A stretch of DNA of 64,000 bases, taken from Pollutimonas subterranea. GTDB taxonomy: Bacteria > Pseudomonadota > Gammaproteobacteria > Burkholderiales > Burkholderiaceae_B. Of this stretch, positions 8,854 to 19,375 are shown one piece after another (positions within the stretch are counted from its first letter, which is position 1; each line of letters opens with the position of its first letter). Made by a program: the position numbers and the translations under genes. Below the pieces are notes generated by a model. The model did no database searches, was not told where the DNA came from, and saw nothing but the letters and a program-made list of their open reading frames with translations. The stretch spans positions 1 to 64,000 of the forward strand of contig NZ_PDNW01000008.1 in assembly GCF_002849655.1 (NCBI RefSeq), in the 5' to 3' direction.

Positions 8854-11484
8854 CTAAGTGGCGACAGGCCCCCGGGTGACTTGGCTGCGTGACCTGCGAC
8901 CCTGCGCGACCCAGATGAAGGCAAGAATCAGGAGGGCGGGAATATAGAACCAGAATTCGGAGGGCCTGGACGGGTTGGGAATCTTGATCTCGCTAATGTT
9001 CCAACCCTGCTCCCAGCCCGCACGACGCGCCTGGCTACCAAATCGTACAGACGCGATTTGCGCCTGGTCTCCCAGCGCCATTACCGTCAGGCCCGCCGCA
9101 GTAAGCCTCTGCATGCCGGCTGCGTTACCCTGGGCCGTGCTGCCTTCGGGCAATGCCGGCAACGGCACGGCAACGGTCTTCTGCAAGTCGTCGCCCTCAA
9201 GCGTCATGCCTTCGATCACCGCAATCAGCCTACCTTTGTCCGGCATGGCGGCAGCAACCTGAAGCAACTCGCTTGCCGGGCGCGTCTCGTACTTGGGCGA
9301 TACGTAGTCCATGAACCAGCCCGGCCTGAACAGCGCGAAGGTGACCACGAGCAGCAACACCACTTCCACCCAACTGCATTTGACGCGCATCCACCTCATG
9401 GTGGCGGCGGCGAAAACGAGTGACGCAAGCGTGGCGCCGCCTACGACCAGCACCAGCTCGAACCAGCCTTCTACATCAATCAACAGCAGCAGAGGGTTAA
9501 AGATGAACATGAACGGCAGTACAGCCGTGCGCATGGCATACTTGACCCCCTGGATGCCGGTCTTGAGCGGATCTTCGCCCGATATGGCCGCGGCGGCAAA
9601 GGTCGCCAGCCCGACCGGCGGCGTAATGTCCGCCATGATCCCATAATAAAAAACGAACATGTGCACGGCAATCAGCGGAATCACGATGCCGCTTTGTGCG
9701 CCGAGCTCGACCACCACCGGCGCCATCAGGCTTGCCATCAGGATATAGTTGGCCGTCGTGGGCATGCCCAAGCCCAAAACCAGACATACTGCTGCGGTAA
9801 AGATGAGCATCACCAGCACATTGCCCATCGACACCATCTCGACGAAGGCTGTCATACGCAAGCCCAGGCCGGTCAGTGTGATGGCGCCGACAATAAGACC
9901 TGCCGTACCGCAGGCAATGGCGATACCAACCATATTGCGCGCACCATCCTGGAGTCCATTTACCGTGTCAGACACGCCCACGCTGATTGCCGGTGCGACG
10001 GCCTGCTTGCGGAACCAGGCGATCAATGGCCGCTGCGTCAGCATTTGCAGCACCATGGACACGACCGCCCAGAATGCCGAAAGGCCCGCGGACAATTGTT
10101 CCACCGACAGGCACCAGACCAGAATACCGATAGGTATCAGGAAATACAGGCCCGCCCGTACCGTAGGCCAGGTTTCCGGCTTGATCGGGTTGGTAATGTT
10201 GATCTCGGTGGGAAGGTCGGGATGGCTGGCGGCAATCCGCAGCAACCATACATACAATGCGATTAACAGAGCGGTCAGTATTCCCATGGCGGCGTCGCCG
10301 GCAACCGCCTGGACGCCCACGCCTATCCAGTACACCAATCCCATGACGATCAAGGAACCGGCAATGCCCATGCCCCACCCGGCAAGCTTCTGCAGCAAGG
10401 TGCGCGGCTTGCCCGCCGACATCATGGGCTTGAGGCCGAGTGCCAACGCCTCAAGATGAACGATATAGAACAGGGCAATGTAGGAAATACTTGCGGGCAG
10501 CAAGGCGTGGCGGATGATATCGGTATAGGGAATGCCCACATACTCGATCATCAGGAACGCCGCCGCACCCATCACGGGAGGCATGATCTGTCCATTCACC
10601 GACGACGCCGTTTCGATGGCGCCCGCACGGACCCCACCATAACCTGCCTTTTTCATGAGTGGAATGGTAAAGATCCCGCCTGTCACCACGTTGGCCACCG
10701 ACGAGGCGGATACCAGTCCGTTGACAGCCGAGGACACCACCGCGACCTTTGCCGGCCCGCCGCGCAAATGGCCCAACATCGCAAAGGAAACCTGCATCAT
10801 GTAGTTGCCGGCCCCACAACGATCCAGCAAGGAGCCCAGCAATACAAAAATAAAAATATATGAAACCGATACGCCCAGGGCAACGCCGTAGACGCCTTCG
10901 GTGGTGAGCCACATGTGCGACACCATGCGCTCCAGCGATGCACCGCGGTGCGACAAGGCATCGGGCAGCCACGGACCGAGGAAGACATAAAGAATGAAGA
11001 TGGCGCCCAGTACTGCCATGGGCGCACCCAATGAACGCCGCGTGACTTCCAGCAGCAGTACCAGCCCGATGGCGGCGACCGTAATATCCATTGTGGTGGG
11101 AATACCGGGTCTCGTTGCGAGCTCTCTATAGAAAAAGAAAAGATAGGCGCCGCAGAATCCGGCGACCAGGGCAAGAACCCAGTCGTACCAGGGCATATGG
11201 TCGCGCGGCGAGCTTTTGCGCGCCGGATAAGCCAGGTAGCCCAGGAACATGGCGATGCCCAAATGCAGGGCACGTGCCTCGGTATCATTGAGAATGCCGA
11301 AATTAAAGGCGAAAGGCAGCGGTGACGCATACCAGAGCTGGAACAAGGACCACAAGACAGCGCCGATAAAAATTACTGCGCCGGTAAATCCGCCCACCGT
11401 ACGTCCGCCGCGGTCAACATCGGCAACTAACTGCTCGAGTTTCGCATTCGTTTGATCGGGGTCCGGTGTGGCTATGCTAGTCAT
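8854..11484 (-). CDS. TRAP transporter fused permease (TAXI type) with C-terminal DUF3394-like domain
   Basis: 876-residue membrane protein fusing the small (4-helix) and large (12-helix) TRAP subunits, as in TAXI systems. About residues 30-230 correspond to the small subunit. About 230-690 form the large subunit, with conserved loops such as [20 protein letters not shown] and ITPPVGLA. After about residue 730 there is an extra periplasmic-looking region ending in [10 protein letters not shown] and a last helix, which fits the DUF3394 domain seen on some TRAP permeases. It is located between the TAXI binding protein and kbl. The driving ion is presumably Na+ or H+. The substrate is unproven; the operon points to threonine or a related amino acid. 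Confidence 0.9.
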   Translation of the reverse strand: MTSIATPDPDQTNAKLEQLVADVDRGGRTVGGFTGAVIFIGAVLWSLFQLWYASPLPFAFNFGILNDTEARALHLGIAMFLGYLAYPARKSSPRDHMPWYDWVLALVAGFCGAYLFFFYRELATRPGIPTTMDITVAAIGLVLLLEVTRRSLGAPMAVLGAIFILYVFLGPWLPDALSHRGASLERMVSHMWLTTEGVYGVALGVSVSYIFIFVLLGSLLDRCGAGNYMMQVSFAMLGHLRGGPAKVAVVSSAVNGLVSASSVANVVTGGIFTIPLMKKAGYGGVRAGAIETASSVNGQIMPPVMGAAAFLMIEYVGIPYTDIIRHALLPASISYIALFYIVHLEALALGLKPMMSAGKPRTLLQKLAGWGMGIAGSLIVMGLVYWIGVGVQAVAGDAAMGILTALLIALYVWLLRIAASHPDLPTEINITNPIKPETWPTVRAGLYFLIPIGILVWCLSVEQLSAGLSAFWAVVSMVLQMLTQRPLIAWFRKQAVAPAISVGVSDTVNGLQDGARNMVGIAIACGTAGLIVGAITLTGLGLRMTAFVEMVSMGNVLVMLIFTAAVCLVLGLGMPTTANYILMASLMAPVVVELGAQSGIVIPLIAVHMFVFYYGIMADITPPVGLATFAAAAISGEDPLKTGIQGVKYAMRTAVLPFMFIFNPLLLLIDVEGWFELVLVVGGATLASLVFAAATMRWMRVKCSWVEVVLLLVVTFALFRPGWFMDYVSPKYETRPASELLQVAAAMPDKGRLIAVIEGMTLEGDDLQKTVAVPLPALPEGSTAQGNAAGMQRLTAAGLTVMALGDQAQIASVRFGSQARRAGWEQGWNISEIKIPNPSRPSEFWFYIPALLILAFIWVAQGRRSRSQVTRGPVAT

Positions 11485-11510
11485 GCTGTTATTCCGTCGG
11501 GTGTAGCCAT

Positions 11511-11534
11511 AAGGGCGCCCAAGTGGGCGCCCTT
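11511..11534 (-). terminator. Intercistronic hairpin between TAXI binding protein and TRAP permease
   Basis: A perfect 10-bp stem (AAGGGCGCCC / GGGCGCCCTT) with a 4-base loop lies 27 bases before the permease start. It has no U-run on the minus strand, so it is unlikely to stop all transcription. It more likely protects the upstream mRNA or attenuates, giving more binding protein than permease. A comparable hairpin occupies the same place in the second TRAP locus. Confidence 0.6.
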
Positions 11535-11562
11535 TTCTATCTAAAAGTACGCGCTGTAAATC

Positions 11563-12561
11563 TTACAGCAATCCTTTTTCCTTGAAGTACTTTTCAGCAC
11601 CGGGGTGCAGTGGAGCCGACAAGCCATTCTTTGCCATGTCCTTGGCGTTCAGATTCGCGAGCGCAGGATGCAGTTTCTTGAAGTCTTCGAAGTTCTCGAA
11701 TACGGCTTTCACGACAAGGTAAACGGTCTCTTCAGGCACATCGGCCGACGTGACGAATGTGGCCAGCACGCCGTAAGTGTTCGTTTCCTGCGGATTGTTG
11801 GGATACAAACCCGCTGGAATTGTCGCCTTCGCGTAGTAAGGGAAGTCGGCGACCAGCTTGTCGACCACCGGGCCGGTCAAGGAAACCAGTTGTGCGCCAC
11901 ACGTGGTGGTGGGGTCCTGGATGTTGGCCGATGGATGGCCGACTCCGTACATGAAGCCGTCGATCTTGCCGTCGCACAACGCTGGACCGTGCTCATCGGG
12001 ACGCAATTCCGATGCCAGCGAGAAAAAGCTCAGGTCTACGCCCTTGGCTTTCAGGAATTGCTCCATGGAGGCCCGGGTTCCCGAACCAGGATTGCCAACG
12101 TTGAAGCGTTTGCCCTTGAAATCGTCGAAAGACTTGATATTGGCTTCTTTGCGCGCCACGACCGTAAACGGTTCGGGGTGGATCGAGAATACCGAGCGCA
12201 ATTTCTCGAAGGCGCCCGCGTCCTTGAACTGTCCTTCGCCCTTGTAGGCGTTATAGCCGACATCGGACTGCACCACGCCGAGGTCGAGCTCGCCGGCCTT
12301 GATGGTATTGATGTTGAATACCGAGCCACCCGTGGACTCCACAGAGCAACGTGTACCGTTTTCCTTGCGATCTTTATTGACCAGCCTGCAGATTGCGCCG
12401 CCGGCAGCGTAATAGACACCCGTTACGCCACCGGTGCCAATGCTGACGAACTTCTGTTGGGCGGCAGCGGGCAACGGCGCCGCCAAGGCTGCAAACATGG
12501 CGGCAGCACTGGCAGTCAATGCCAGCCGTTTGCTGAAAGAGACAGTAAAAAACGACCCCAT
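11563..12561 (-). CDS. TAXI-family TRAP solute-binding protein
   Basis: 332 residues from ATG 12561 (AGGAG upstream); a longer frame to 12600 lacks a ribosome site. A signal peptide ends near residue 35 (AAA then QQKF). The TAXI signature is visible: [19 protein letters not shown], then ESTGGSVFN and DVGYNAYKG, and the GNPGSGTR loop. It delivers a ligand from the periplasm to the fused TRAP permease. Known TAXI ligands are glutamate, glutamine and 2-oxoglutarate; this one sits in an operon with threonine catabolism. It is the first gene of the operon and divergent from a GGDEF/EAL receptor gene. Confidence 0.9.
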   Translation of the reverse strand: MGSFFTVSFSKRLALTASAAAMFAALAAPLPAAAQQKFVSIGTGGVTGVYYAAGGAICRLVNKDRKENGTRCSVESTGGSVFNINTIKAGELDLGVVQSDVGYNAYKGEGQFKDAGAFEKLRSVFSIHPEPFTVVARKEANIKSFDDFKGKRFNVGNPGSGTRASMEQFLKAKGVDLSFFSLASELRPDEHGPALCDGKIDGFMYGVGHPSANIQDPTTTCGAQLVSLTGPVVDKLVADFPYYAKATIPAGLYPNNPQETNTYGVLATFVTSADVPEETVYLVVKAVFENFEDFKKLHPALANLNAKDMAKNGLSAPLHPGAEKYFKEKGLL

Positions 12562-12774
12562 TTTCTTCTCCTGTTGGACTTTATGATTTGGTTGGAACAA
12601 CTTCCGACCCGCATTCGTTTACCGATGGCAGCAGGAAATTGTGCGGCCAGGGATAAAAGGCACATGCTACCCCTGTTGGCTAGTGTTCCACGCATGAAAA
12701 AGCTAGGGATTACCCTTGAGGATAATGGAAAACCGATAGGTGACACCCCGCATTCGCCGCAGCCTTTTTCGTAC

Positions 12775-12803
12775 TTGACGGCGCGACCAGTGGAATCTAC
12801 TAT
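12775..12803 (+). promoter_or_regulatory. Sigma-70 promoter for the GGDEF/EAL gene
   Basis: A -35 box TTGACG (12775-12780), 17-base spacer and -10 box TACTAT (12798-12803) lie about 60 bases before the start codon at 12862. The remainder of the divergent intergenic region (12562-12774) should hold the TRAP operon promoter, but I could not identify one convincingly. Confidence 0.6.
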
Positions 12804-12861
12804 GCAACGAAAATTAACAAATCATAACGATTAAACGGACAACCTCGGAACGAACTTTCCT

Positions 12862-15435
12862 ATGCAGCACAACAAGTGTTGGGCAATTATCGCAGCGGCT
12901 GCCCTGCTACTTGTGGCTTGTCTGAATGTCGCCTGGGCTTCGCTGCCCACGCGCCTGGTGCGTGTGGGCGTCATCCACCACAATGCCACGATGGCACCTC
13001 TCTCCGATCAGGAGCCGCCGGTAAGCATACTTGGCGACTTGCTGACCGCCATAGCGCAGCAAGAAAATTGGTCGCTGGAAGCAGTACCTTGCAGGTGGCA
13101 CGTATGTCTTGCCGCACTCAATAGCGGAAAGATAGACGTTCTAAGCGATATGGCCCCATCGGAGGCACGGAAGAACCGCTACGATTTCAGCCAGGTGCCG
13201 GCTGTGCGCAGCAGATCGCGAATTTACGCACGCCGCGACGCATCAATTCAATCGATGCGCGATCTCGTCGACAAACGTATTGCCGTTCTACCCGAGTCCG
13301 TTCAATACGACCAGCTATTGGTATTGACGTCAGGCTTTGGCGTAAACGTCAATGTGGTGGACGTCGAAACACTGGACAAAGCGTTTTCCATGGTGGCCAA
13401 AGGACAAGCCGATGCGGTTGTATCGCGGGATCACACCGGCGATCAGCACGCCGCCAAGCATGGCCTGATCGAGACTCCCATCACCGTCCGTCCCTCCGAT
13501 CTCTTCTATGCCACGGGGAAAGGCCGCAATGCGGACATCCTGGCGACCATCGACCAGCACCTGCAACAATGGCAACGCAGTCCCGGGTCCATCTACTATC
13601 AAACACTTCAGCAATGGAGCGCCACCGCGCCATCGTCGACCGCCATTCCGCAGGCATTCTGGTGGGCGATAGCGGTGCTTATCGGTTTGTTGTCCACCGC
13701 CCTGACAGCCGCATTTTTACTGAAGACCCGCATGGCGCGTCAAACTCGCAATTTCGAGGCCAACGAAGCGCGGCTCAACACCATACTCGACAGCGTGGAT
13801 GCTCATATTTATATCAAAGACTGCAACTTGCGCTATGTCTATGGCAACCGTAGACTCTGTGAGCTGTTCGGGGTCACACCGCAAGAGCTGATCGGCGCCG
13901 CCGATGGCGATTTCTTTGACCGGAACTCATACTCGTTGCTACGCCAGAACGATCTACGGGTCATCGAACAGGGCGAGCGGGTGGTATGCGAAGAAAATGA
14001 CATGAGGGTCAAAGGCAAGACGACCGAAACGATTCTTTCGATCAAGGTTCCGCTGCGCAGCCCCGAGGGCAAGATAGAAGCACTCTGCGGTATTTCAACC
14101 GACATTACCGAACTACGCACCAGCCAGAAGGCGGTCCATCAGCTGGCCTTCTACGATCCGCTTACCGGACTTCCCAATCGCCGGCTGCTGCTGGAATGCA
14201 TAGACCGCGTCCTTGCTGACGCACGACAACACGCCCACACTGGCGCATTGCTGTTCATAGACCTCGATCACTTCAAGCGCATCAATGACGCGCGTGGACA
14301 TGATGTCGGAGACGCCGTGCTGTGCGATGTAGCGCAACGGATGAAAAACGCATTCCATGGCGACCATGTCGTGGCCCGCATTGGCGGTGACGAGTTCGTT
14401 ATGCTGCTGGATTTCGCCAGCCAGACTCCCGAAGAGGGAAAAACCGAAGCCTTCGCGGCGGCTGAGACGGTGCGCGCGGTCCTTGGACGCCCCATTGTCA
14501 TCCAAAACCATGAATATCTGGTGCAAGGCAGTATAGGCGCGACATTGTTGACCGCAGACAGCAAATCGACAGCCGACGTGCTGCGCGAAGCCGATACCGC
14601 GATGTACCGGGCCAAGGCGGACGGCCGAAATCGCATTGCGTTCTATGAAAGCAGCATGCACCAGGAAGTCGAGGATCGCCTGGCGCTCGAACATGACATG
14701 AGCCACGCAATAGGCACTACGCAATTCAAACTGCAGATTCAAACGCAATGGGACAGCGCCGGCCGCGTCGTAGGCGCGGAACTCCTGATGCGATGGGACC
14801 ACCCTGAACGCGGCCGCATTTCGCCGGACGTATTCATTCCCATTGCGGAAGAAAGTGGAATGATCGTGCGGCTGGGGGATTGGGCCTTGCAGGAAACCTG
14901 TGCGATGCTGCTGAAAATCAAGCAAACCGGCAAGCTTTACCCCTTGTCCATTAATGTAAGTCCACGCCAGTTCAGACAGGCTGATTTCGTAAAGCGCGTA
15001 CAGCAAATCATTCAGCAGTCCGGGGCTCCCGCCGATCAACTTATCTTCGAAGTGACCGAAGGCGTGCTGATCGACGATGAAAACGGTTCGATAGACCGCA
15101 TGACCGAACTCAATGCGCTGGGCCTAAGATTTTCAATCGATGACTTCGGCACGGGTTATTGCAGCCTTGCCTACCTGAAACGATTGCCCCTGTATGAACT
15201 GAAGATAGATGAATGCTTTATACGCGACACACCGGCAAACAGCGACGATGCCGCGATCGTGAAGCTGATTCTTGCCATGGCCCGACAACTGAACCTGAAG
15301 GTCGTGGCGGAAGGCGTAGAGACCCATGCCCAGGCCGCATTTCTGACCCAGAACCACTGCGATGCCATGCAAGGGTTTCTCTTCTCGCGTCCCATGGCAA
15401 TCAGCGACTGGCTGGACAACAAGAAGGCCGCCTAG
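12862..15435 (+). CDS. Periplasmic-sensing diguanylate cyclase/phosphodiesterase (SBP3-PAS-GGDEF-EAL)
   Basis: 857 residues. Signal sequence 1-26, then a periplasmic family-3 solute-binding-like domain (about 30-250), a transmembrane helix (about 267-289), a PAS domain (about 295-415), GGDEF (about 425-585) and EAL (about 595-850). The cyclase motif is intact, GGDEF at 508-512. The EAL motif reads E640-L-L, keeping the metal-binding glutamate; IDDFGTGY, ELKID and AEGVET are all present, so phosphodiesterase activity is plausible. It would make and/or break cyclic di-GMP in response to a small ligand such as an amino acid. It is divergent from the TRAP operon. Confidence 0.92.
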   Translation: MQHNKCWAIIAAAALLLVACLNVAWASLPTRLVRVGVIHHNATMAPLSDQEPPVSILGDLLTAIAQQENWSLEAVPCRWHVCLAALNSGKIDVLSDMAPSEARKNRYDFSQVPAVRSRSRIYARRDASIQSMRDLVDKRIAVLPESVQYDQLLVLTSGFGVNVNVVDVETLDKAFSMVAKGQADAVVSRDHTGDQHAAKHGLIETPITVRPSDLFYATGKGRNADILATIDQHLQQWQRSPGSIYYQTLQQWSATAPSSTAIPQAFWWAIAVLIGLLSTALTAAFLLKTRMARQTRNFEANEARLNTILDSVDAHIYIKDCNLRYVYGNRRLCELFGVTPQELIGAADGDFFDRNSYSLLRQNDLRVIEQGERVVCEENDMRVKGKTTETILSIKVPLRSPEGKIEALCGISTDITELRTSQKAVHQLAFYDPLTGLPNRRLLLECIDRVLADARQHAHTGALLFIDLDHFKRINDARGHDVGDAVLCDVAQRMKNAFHGDHVVARIGGDEFVMLLDFASQTPEEGKTEAFAAAETVRAVLGRPIVIQNHEYLVQGSIGATLLTADSKSTADVLREADTAMYRAKADGRNRIAFYESSMHQEVEDRLALEHDMSHAIGTTQFKLQIQTQWDSAGRVVGAELLMRWDHPERGRISPDVFIPIAEESGMIVRLGDWALQETCAMLLKIKQTGKLYPLSINVSPRQFRQADFVKRVQQIIQQSGAPADQLIFEVTEGVLIDDENGSIDRMTELNALGLRFSIDDFGTGYCSLAYLKRLPLYELKIDECFIRDTPANSDDAAIVKLILAMARQLNLKVVAEGVETHAQAAFLTQNHCDAMQGFLFSRPMAISDWLDNKKAA

Positions 15436-15439
15436 GAAA

Positions 15440-15847
15440 TCAGGCGCGCACGTATTTGAAAGTCCCTACAGCGGTGGCCAACAACTCGATATCGTCAAGC
15501 CAGACTTCGGCTCGCGCAAAGAAGACGCTGCGCCCCTTGCGTACGATATAGCCTTTCGCCACCAGCGTCGTGCCCTCGCCGCTGCTCACGAAGTTGGTGG
15601 TGAGCGAAAGCGTCAGGCTGCGCAGCACGGGCTCGCCCGGCGCGGAATAAAGTCCGCAATAGCCACAGACCGAATCGAGCAAGGTACAAATTACGCCGCC
15701 ATGAATGCGGCCCGTACGATTACCCAAGTCGGGAGAGGTATCCAGGCGCATCTCGGCGTAGCCGGGCGACCACTCGGTAAGCTGAATGCCGAGCCGTTCC
15801 AGAAATGGATTATTGATGGGGATGGAAGCAAAGGCGATGTCAGTCAT
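15440..15847 (-). CDS. PaaI-family hotdog thioesterase
   Basis: 135 residues, the size of one hotdog domain. The motif NRTGRIHGGVICTLLDSV carries the conserved HGG and the Asp of the PaaI/YdiI type active site; such enzymes hydrolyse acyl-CoA or aryl-CoA thioesters. It converges with the GGDEF/EAL gene, with four bases between the stops. The substrate is not predictable from sequence. It lies 49 bases downstream of the GGT-family gene on the same strand and may be co-transcribed with it. Confidence 0.85.
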   Translation of the reverse strand: MTDIAFASIPINNPFLERLGIQLTEWSPGYAEMRLDTSPDLGNRTGRIHGGVICTLLDSVCGYCGLYSAPGEPVLRSLTLSLTTNFVSSGEGTTLVAKGYIVRKGRSVFFARAEVWLDDIELLATAVGTFKYVRA

Positions 15848-15896
15848 GAAGCTAGGACGAAAGTCGAAATATAAAGAGCATCAAGCATAAACGAGT

Positions 15897-17735
15897 TCAG
15901 CGCCCCACCGCATATCCCTGCATTCCCCGCGGACTGGCGCCAGCGCGCAAAAGCAGCCCGCCGCCCTGCGCCGTTACACGGGTACACGCACTGATCCGGC
16001 CTTCGGACCACGCTCCCCCCACCACGACGTCGTGGCCGGCTGTTCGCAGTTGCTGCAATGTCTCGGCCGGAAAGCGCGACTCGACGACTAAACGATTCAC
16101 CTTGACCGCGCGAGGCCAGAACGACCCCGGATAATGCTCGATATGCGAGGATGGGGCGTCAATGGCTTGCTGCAGGCCCATGCCCAGCGCGCAATGGCGT
16201 AAAAAGAATGACAGTGTCCACTGGTCCTGCTGGTCACCGCCGGGCGTGCCAAACGCCATGTACGGTTCACCGTCACGCAGTGCCATCCCCGGCGACAGCG
16301 TGGTATTGGGGCGTTTCCCAGGCTGCAGATAGCCCGGCGTGCCTTCATCCAGCCACGTCATTTGCAGGCGGGTGCTGAGAGAAAAGCCCAGCCCGGGGAC
16401 AACAGGACTGGAGGACAACCAGCCTCCGGATGGCGTTGCGGCGACCATGTTTCCGTGTTTGTCGATGACATCCAGATGACAGGTATCGCCAACGAATATT
16501 TCGCGTTCAGCCCACGTGCTGACCGGCGGCAAGGCGGCAAAAGTGGGCTCGCCGAGGCCGTAACGGCCATCGGAGCCGGCCAATGCACGTTCGGCCGCCT
16601 TAAGGTCGGGCATGACGGGTACGCGGCCCAGCGGGTGCCCCGGGTTTATCGATGTGGACGCTTTCGCCCCGATTGCTTTTATCCGTTCGAGGGCATACTC
16701 GTCGGACAATAAGGCGGATATGGGGACGTCAACATGATCGGGGTCGCCATACCACGCCAGACGGTCCGCCATTGCAAGCTTGGCCACTTCTGCAGTGCGA
16801 TGGAGGAAGTCCGCTGAATCGGCCGCGCAAGAACCCATATCCATGTGCCGCAACATGGACAGTTGTTGCAGGAATACCGGGCCTTGCGACCATGGTCCGC
16901 ATTTGGCAACGGTATAGCGACCGAAATCCGCGAATAGCGGCTCTTCGTAGGTAGCCCGCCAATCAGCCATATCGGAAAGCCGAAGCAAACCGGTGTGCCG
17001 GTCACCGGTGCAATCGCACAGCGGCTCATTCGTGTAAAAGTCATCAATCGCTTGCGCGACGAAACCGCGGTACCAAAGGGCCAGCGCCGCGTCTATCCTC
17101 GATTTCCGGTCGGTTCCCGTCGCGTTGGCTTCTGTGACGACGCGCGTATAGGTCGAGGCCAGCGCGGGATTGCGAAATAGGCCATCCAAAGATGGGATAC
17201 GGCCACCCGGCAGCCAAACCTCGGCCGAACTTTTCCATTCCTGGCGAAACAAGCTCTCGACGGCAATGATGGCCTGCACGATGCGCGGCACCAAGGGAAA
17301 TCCGCCCTTCGCATAGTCGATGACCGGCGCCAGTACATCTTCAAGTTCCCAGGAGCCGTAATCACGCAGCATCGTCAGCCAGGCCCCGAAGGCGCCGGGC
17401 ACCGTTGCCGGAAGCAGGCCGGTGCCGGGCACCAGATCGAGTCCTTTGTCGCGAAAGTAGGAAGGCGTAGCCAGGGCAGGCGCCGGCCCTTGCCCGCAAA
17501 TAACGCGCATGCGGCGTTCTTCTTCGCTCCAGATCATGATCGGCACCTCACCGCCCGGACCGTTCAGGTGCGGTTCGACCAGCTGAAGCATGAAACCGCC
17601 TGCGACGGCGGCGTCAAACGCGTTGCCGCCACGCTCCAGCACACCCATTGCCACCTGGGATGCCAGCCAATGCGTGGATGAGACCACGCCGAAAGTGCCG
17701 CACAGTTCCGGCCGTGTTGTGAAGGATTCCGGCAT
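15897..17735 (-). CDS. Gamma-glutamyltransferase-family Ntn hydrolase
   Basis: 612 residues. The family makes an autocleaving precursor whose new N-terminal threonine is the nucleophile. The cleavage motif here is GDTCHLDVIDKHGNMVA, with Cys after the catalytic Thr where GGT usually has Thr. The N-terminal GGNAFDAAVAGG and the C-terminal PGGDQQDQW segments are typical. There is no signal peptide, whereas true periplasmic GGT has one, so an intracellular amidohydrolase such as an oxamate- or acyl-amide-type member is possible. The start is ATG 17735 with GGTGA upstream; a TTG at 17756 would add seven residues. Confidence 0.82.
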   Translation of the reverse strand: MPESFTTRPELCGTFGVVSSTHWLASQVAMGVLERGGNAFDAAVAGGFMLQLVEPHLNGPGGEVPIMIWSEEERRMRVICGQGPAPALATPSYFRDKGLDLVPGTGLLPATVPGAFGAWLTMLRDYGSWELEDVLAPVIDYAKGGFPLVPRIVQAIIAVESLFRQEWKSSAEVWLPGGRIPSLDGLFRNPALASTYTRVVTEANATGTDRKSRIDAALALWYRGFVAQAIDDFYTNEPLCDCTGDRHTGLLRLSDMADWRATYEEPLFADFGRYTVAKCGPWSQGPVFLQQLSMLRHMDMGSCAADSADFLHRTAEVAKLAMADRLAWYGDPDHVDVPISALLSDEYALERIKAIGAKASTSINPGHPLGRVPVMPDLKAAERALAGSDGRYGLGEPTFAALPPVSTWAEREIFVGDTCHLDVIDKHGNMVAATPSGGWLSSSPVVPGLGFSLSTRLQMTWLDEGTPGYLQPGKRPNTTLSPGMALRDGEPYMAFGTPGGDQQDQWTLSFFLRHCALGMGLQQAIDAPSSHIEHYPGSFWPRAVKVNRLVVESRFPAETLQQLRTAGHDVVVGGAWSEGRISACTRVTAQGGGLLLRAGASPRGMQGYAVGR

Positions 17736-17803
17736 CGCTGTATCACCCAGACGCAAAAGAAGTATTGAGTATATCGGCTGCGGATATCCGGCGCTACGGT
17801 CAA

Positions 17804-19261
17804 TCAGCGTGCGATATTTTGCTCGGCCTGCAACGTATCGACCGGGTCCGTCGCTCCGCCCGCAGCGATAAGCTCCAGTCTTTCGTTTTCAAAATCGGCA
17901 TGCAGCGGCTCCAATACCGGCATGGTCTTGTTTGCCTTGGATGACAACTCGTTGAAGCGCGAGGTCTTTCCGTATAGACCCTGCTGTCCGGCCACCGCCT
18001 TTACGGTTTCGTTGTACTGCCTGCTCACGGTATCGAGGTTGGTGCCAAGTTTCTTCAAGCGCTCCGCCACCACGACGACCTGGTTATAGATTTCGCCGGC
18101 CCGGGCGCTCAGTTCGTGCGCCTGCTCATTGCTTCGCGCCACCATCCACAGGTTGGCAACGGTCTTGAGTATGGGCATAAGCGTCGTGTGGGAGACCATG
18201 ATTACATTGCGCCGGTAGCCGTAATCGAAGAGGTCCCTGTTGTGCTTCATGGCTTCGATGTAGGCAGGTTCGATAGGCATGAACATCAGGACAAAACTTG
18301 GGCTGCGCATGCCGACCAGATTGCTGTAATCTTTCTTGCTTAGATCGTCGATGTGATTGCGCACCGCCTTGACGTGCGCATCCAGTGCGACTTGCATCTC
18401 GGCGTCGGAGGACGCAGAGACAGCGCGTTCATAGTCGACCAGCGATACCTTACTGTCGATCACCATATGCTTGAGATCGGGCAGCTTGATGACAAAATCG
18501 GGGTGACGATTATTGCCCAGATCATCCTTGAAGCGCGCCTGCGCCTGGTAATGGTCGCCGGGTACAAGCCCGGCCAGCTGTAGCGTGCGCTCGAGCTGCA
18601 CTTCGCCCCAGTTGCCCGTGGTTTTTTTGTCGCCCTTCAATGCGCTGGCCAGGGCATTGGCTTCGGAACCGATTTTCAGGCCCACCTCGAGCACGCGCTT
18701 TATTTCAGACCCCAGCGAGACATTGCCACGCAGGGCCTCATCGTGGACTTGGTTCACGCGCTTCTGGAAGCCGTCGATCTGGTCACGAAACGGCTTGAGC
18801 ATGCCATCCAGCGAGTTCTGACTGTTCTCGGCAAATGTTTTGCCTTTTTCCTCGAGAATTTGATTGGCAAGATTCTGGAACTCCGTTTTCATCTGCACCT
18901 TTGAGGTTTCGAACGACGCCTTCATTTCCTGAAAACTGGCCAATTTCTCGGTGTGCACCGCTTGCAACTCCGTCATCTCGTTACTTAGCTGGATCAGGCG
19001 CTGATGCAGTTTTTGCAGCTCCGCGTCTTTCATCGCAATGTCGGTTCGTGCATCGTCAAGGCGTTCCCGCAGACCTGCCACCGTCGATTCGCTGCTCGCC
19101 AATTGGCGGTCAATGTGGGCGATTTCCCCTTGCGCCCGCGCCAAGGCATCGCGAACAGCATGCAACCCCCGCCGCTCGATCAAAACGGCAAGGATGAAAC
19201 CCAGTAACGCAGCACCGGCGACCCACAGCACCATGATGATTTCCGGGGTAAAGTAATTCAC
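17804..19261 (-). CDS. rmuC: RmuC-family DNA recombination protein
   Basis: 485 residues from GTG 19261, which has GAGGAT upstream; a longer frame reaches 19303. An N-terminal membrane helix (about 9-27) is followed by a long coiled coil (about 30-150). The conserved RmuC core then follows with NWGEVQLERTL, DFVIKLPD, IDSKVSLVDYERA and FMPIEPAY, which resembles a restriction-endonuclease-like fold. RmuC is linked to limiting inversion at short inverted repeats and protecting DNA ends. It is monocistronic, flanked by the GGT-family gene downstream and divergent from the Bug protein gene. Confidence 0.93.
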   Translation of the reverse strand: MNYFTPEIIMVLWVAGAALLGFILAVLIERRGLHAVRDALARAQGEIAHIDRQLASSESTVAGLRERLDDARTDIAMKDAELQKLHQRLIQLSNEMTELQAVHTEKLASFQEMKASFETSKVQMKTEFQNLANQILEEKGKTFAENSQNSLDGMLKPFRDQIDGFQKRVNQVHDEALRGNVSLGSEIKRVLEVGLKIGSEANALASALKGDKKTTGNWGEVQLERTLQLAGLVPGDHYQAQARFKDDLGNNRHPDFVIKLPDLKHMVIDSKVSLVDYERAVSASSDAEMQVALDAHVKAVRNHIDDLSKKDYSNLVGMRSPSFVLMFMPIEPAYIEAMKHNRDLFDYGYRRNVIMVSHTTLMPILKTVANLWMVARSNEQAHELSARAGEIYNQVVVVAERLKKLGTNLDTVSRQYNETVKAVAGQQGLYGKTSRFNELSSKANKTMPVLEPLHADFENERLELIAAGGATDPVDTLQAEQNIAR

Positions 19262-19375
19262 AAACACATCCTCGTTGAAATAAGCGGCATTGCAGTCGGG
19301 CAAAGGTATGACGTCATAGCGAATATATATATGTTCATTTCGGGTACATATAAGGAACGCTCTTTATATAGCTCA

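Noticed and set aside
15897-17735. Classical periplasmic gamma-glutamyltranspeptidase
   Set aside because: No signal peptide and a variant DTCH cleavage motif; only the wider family is claimed.
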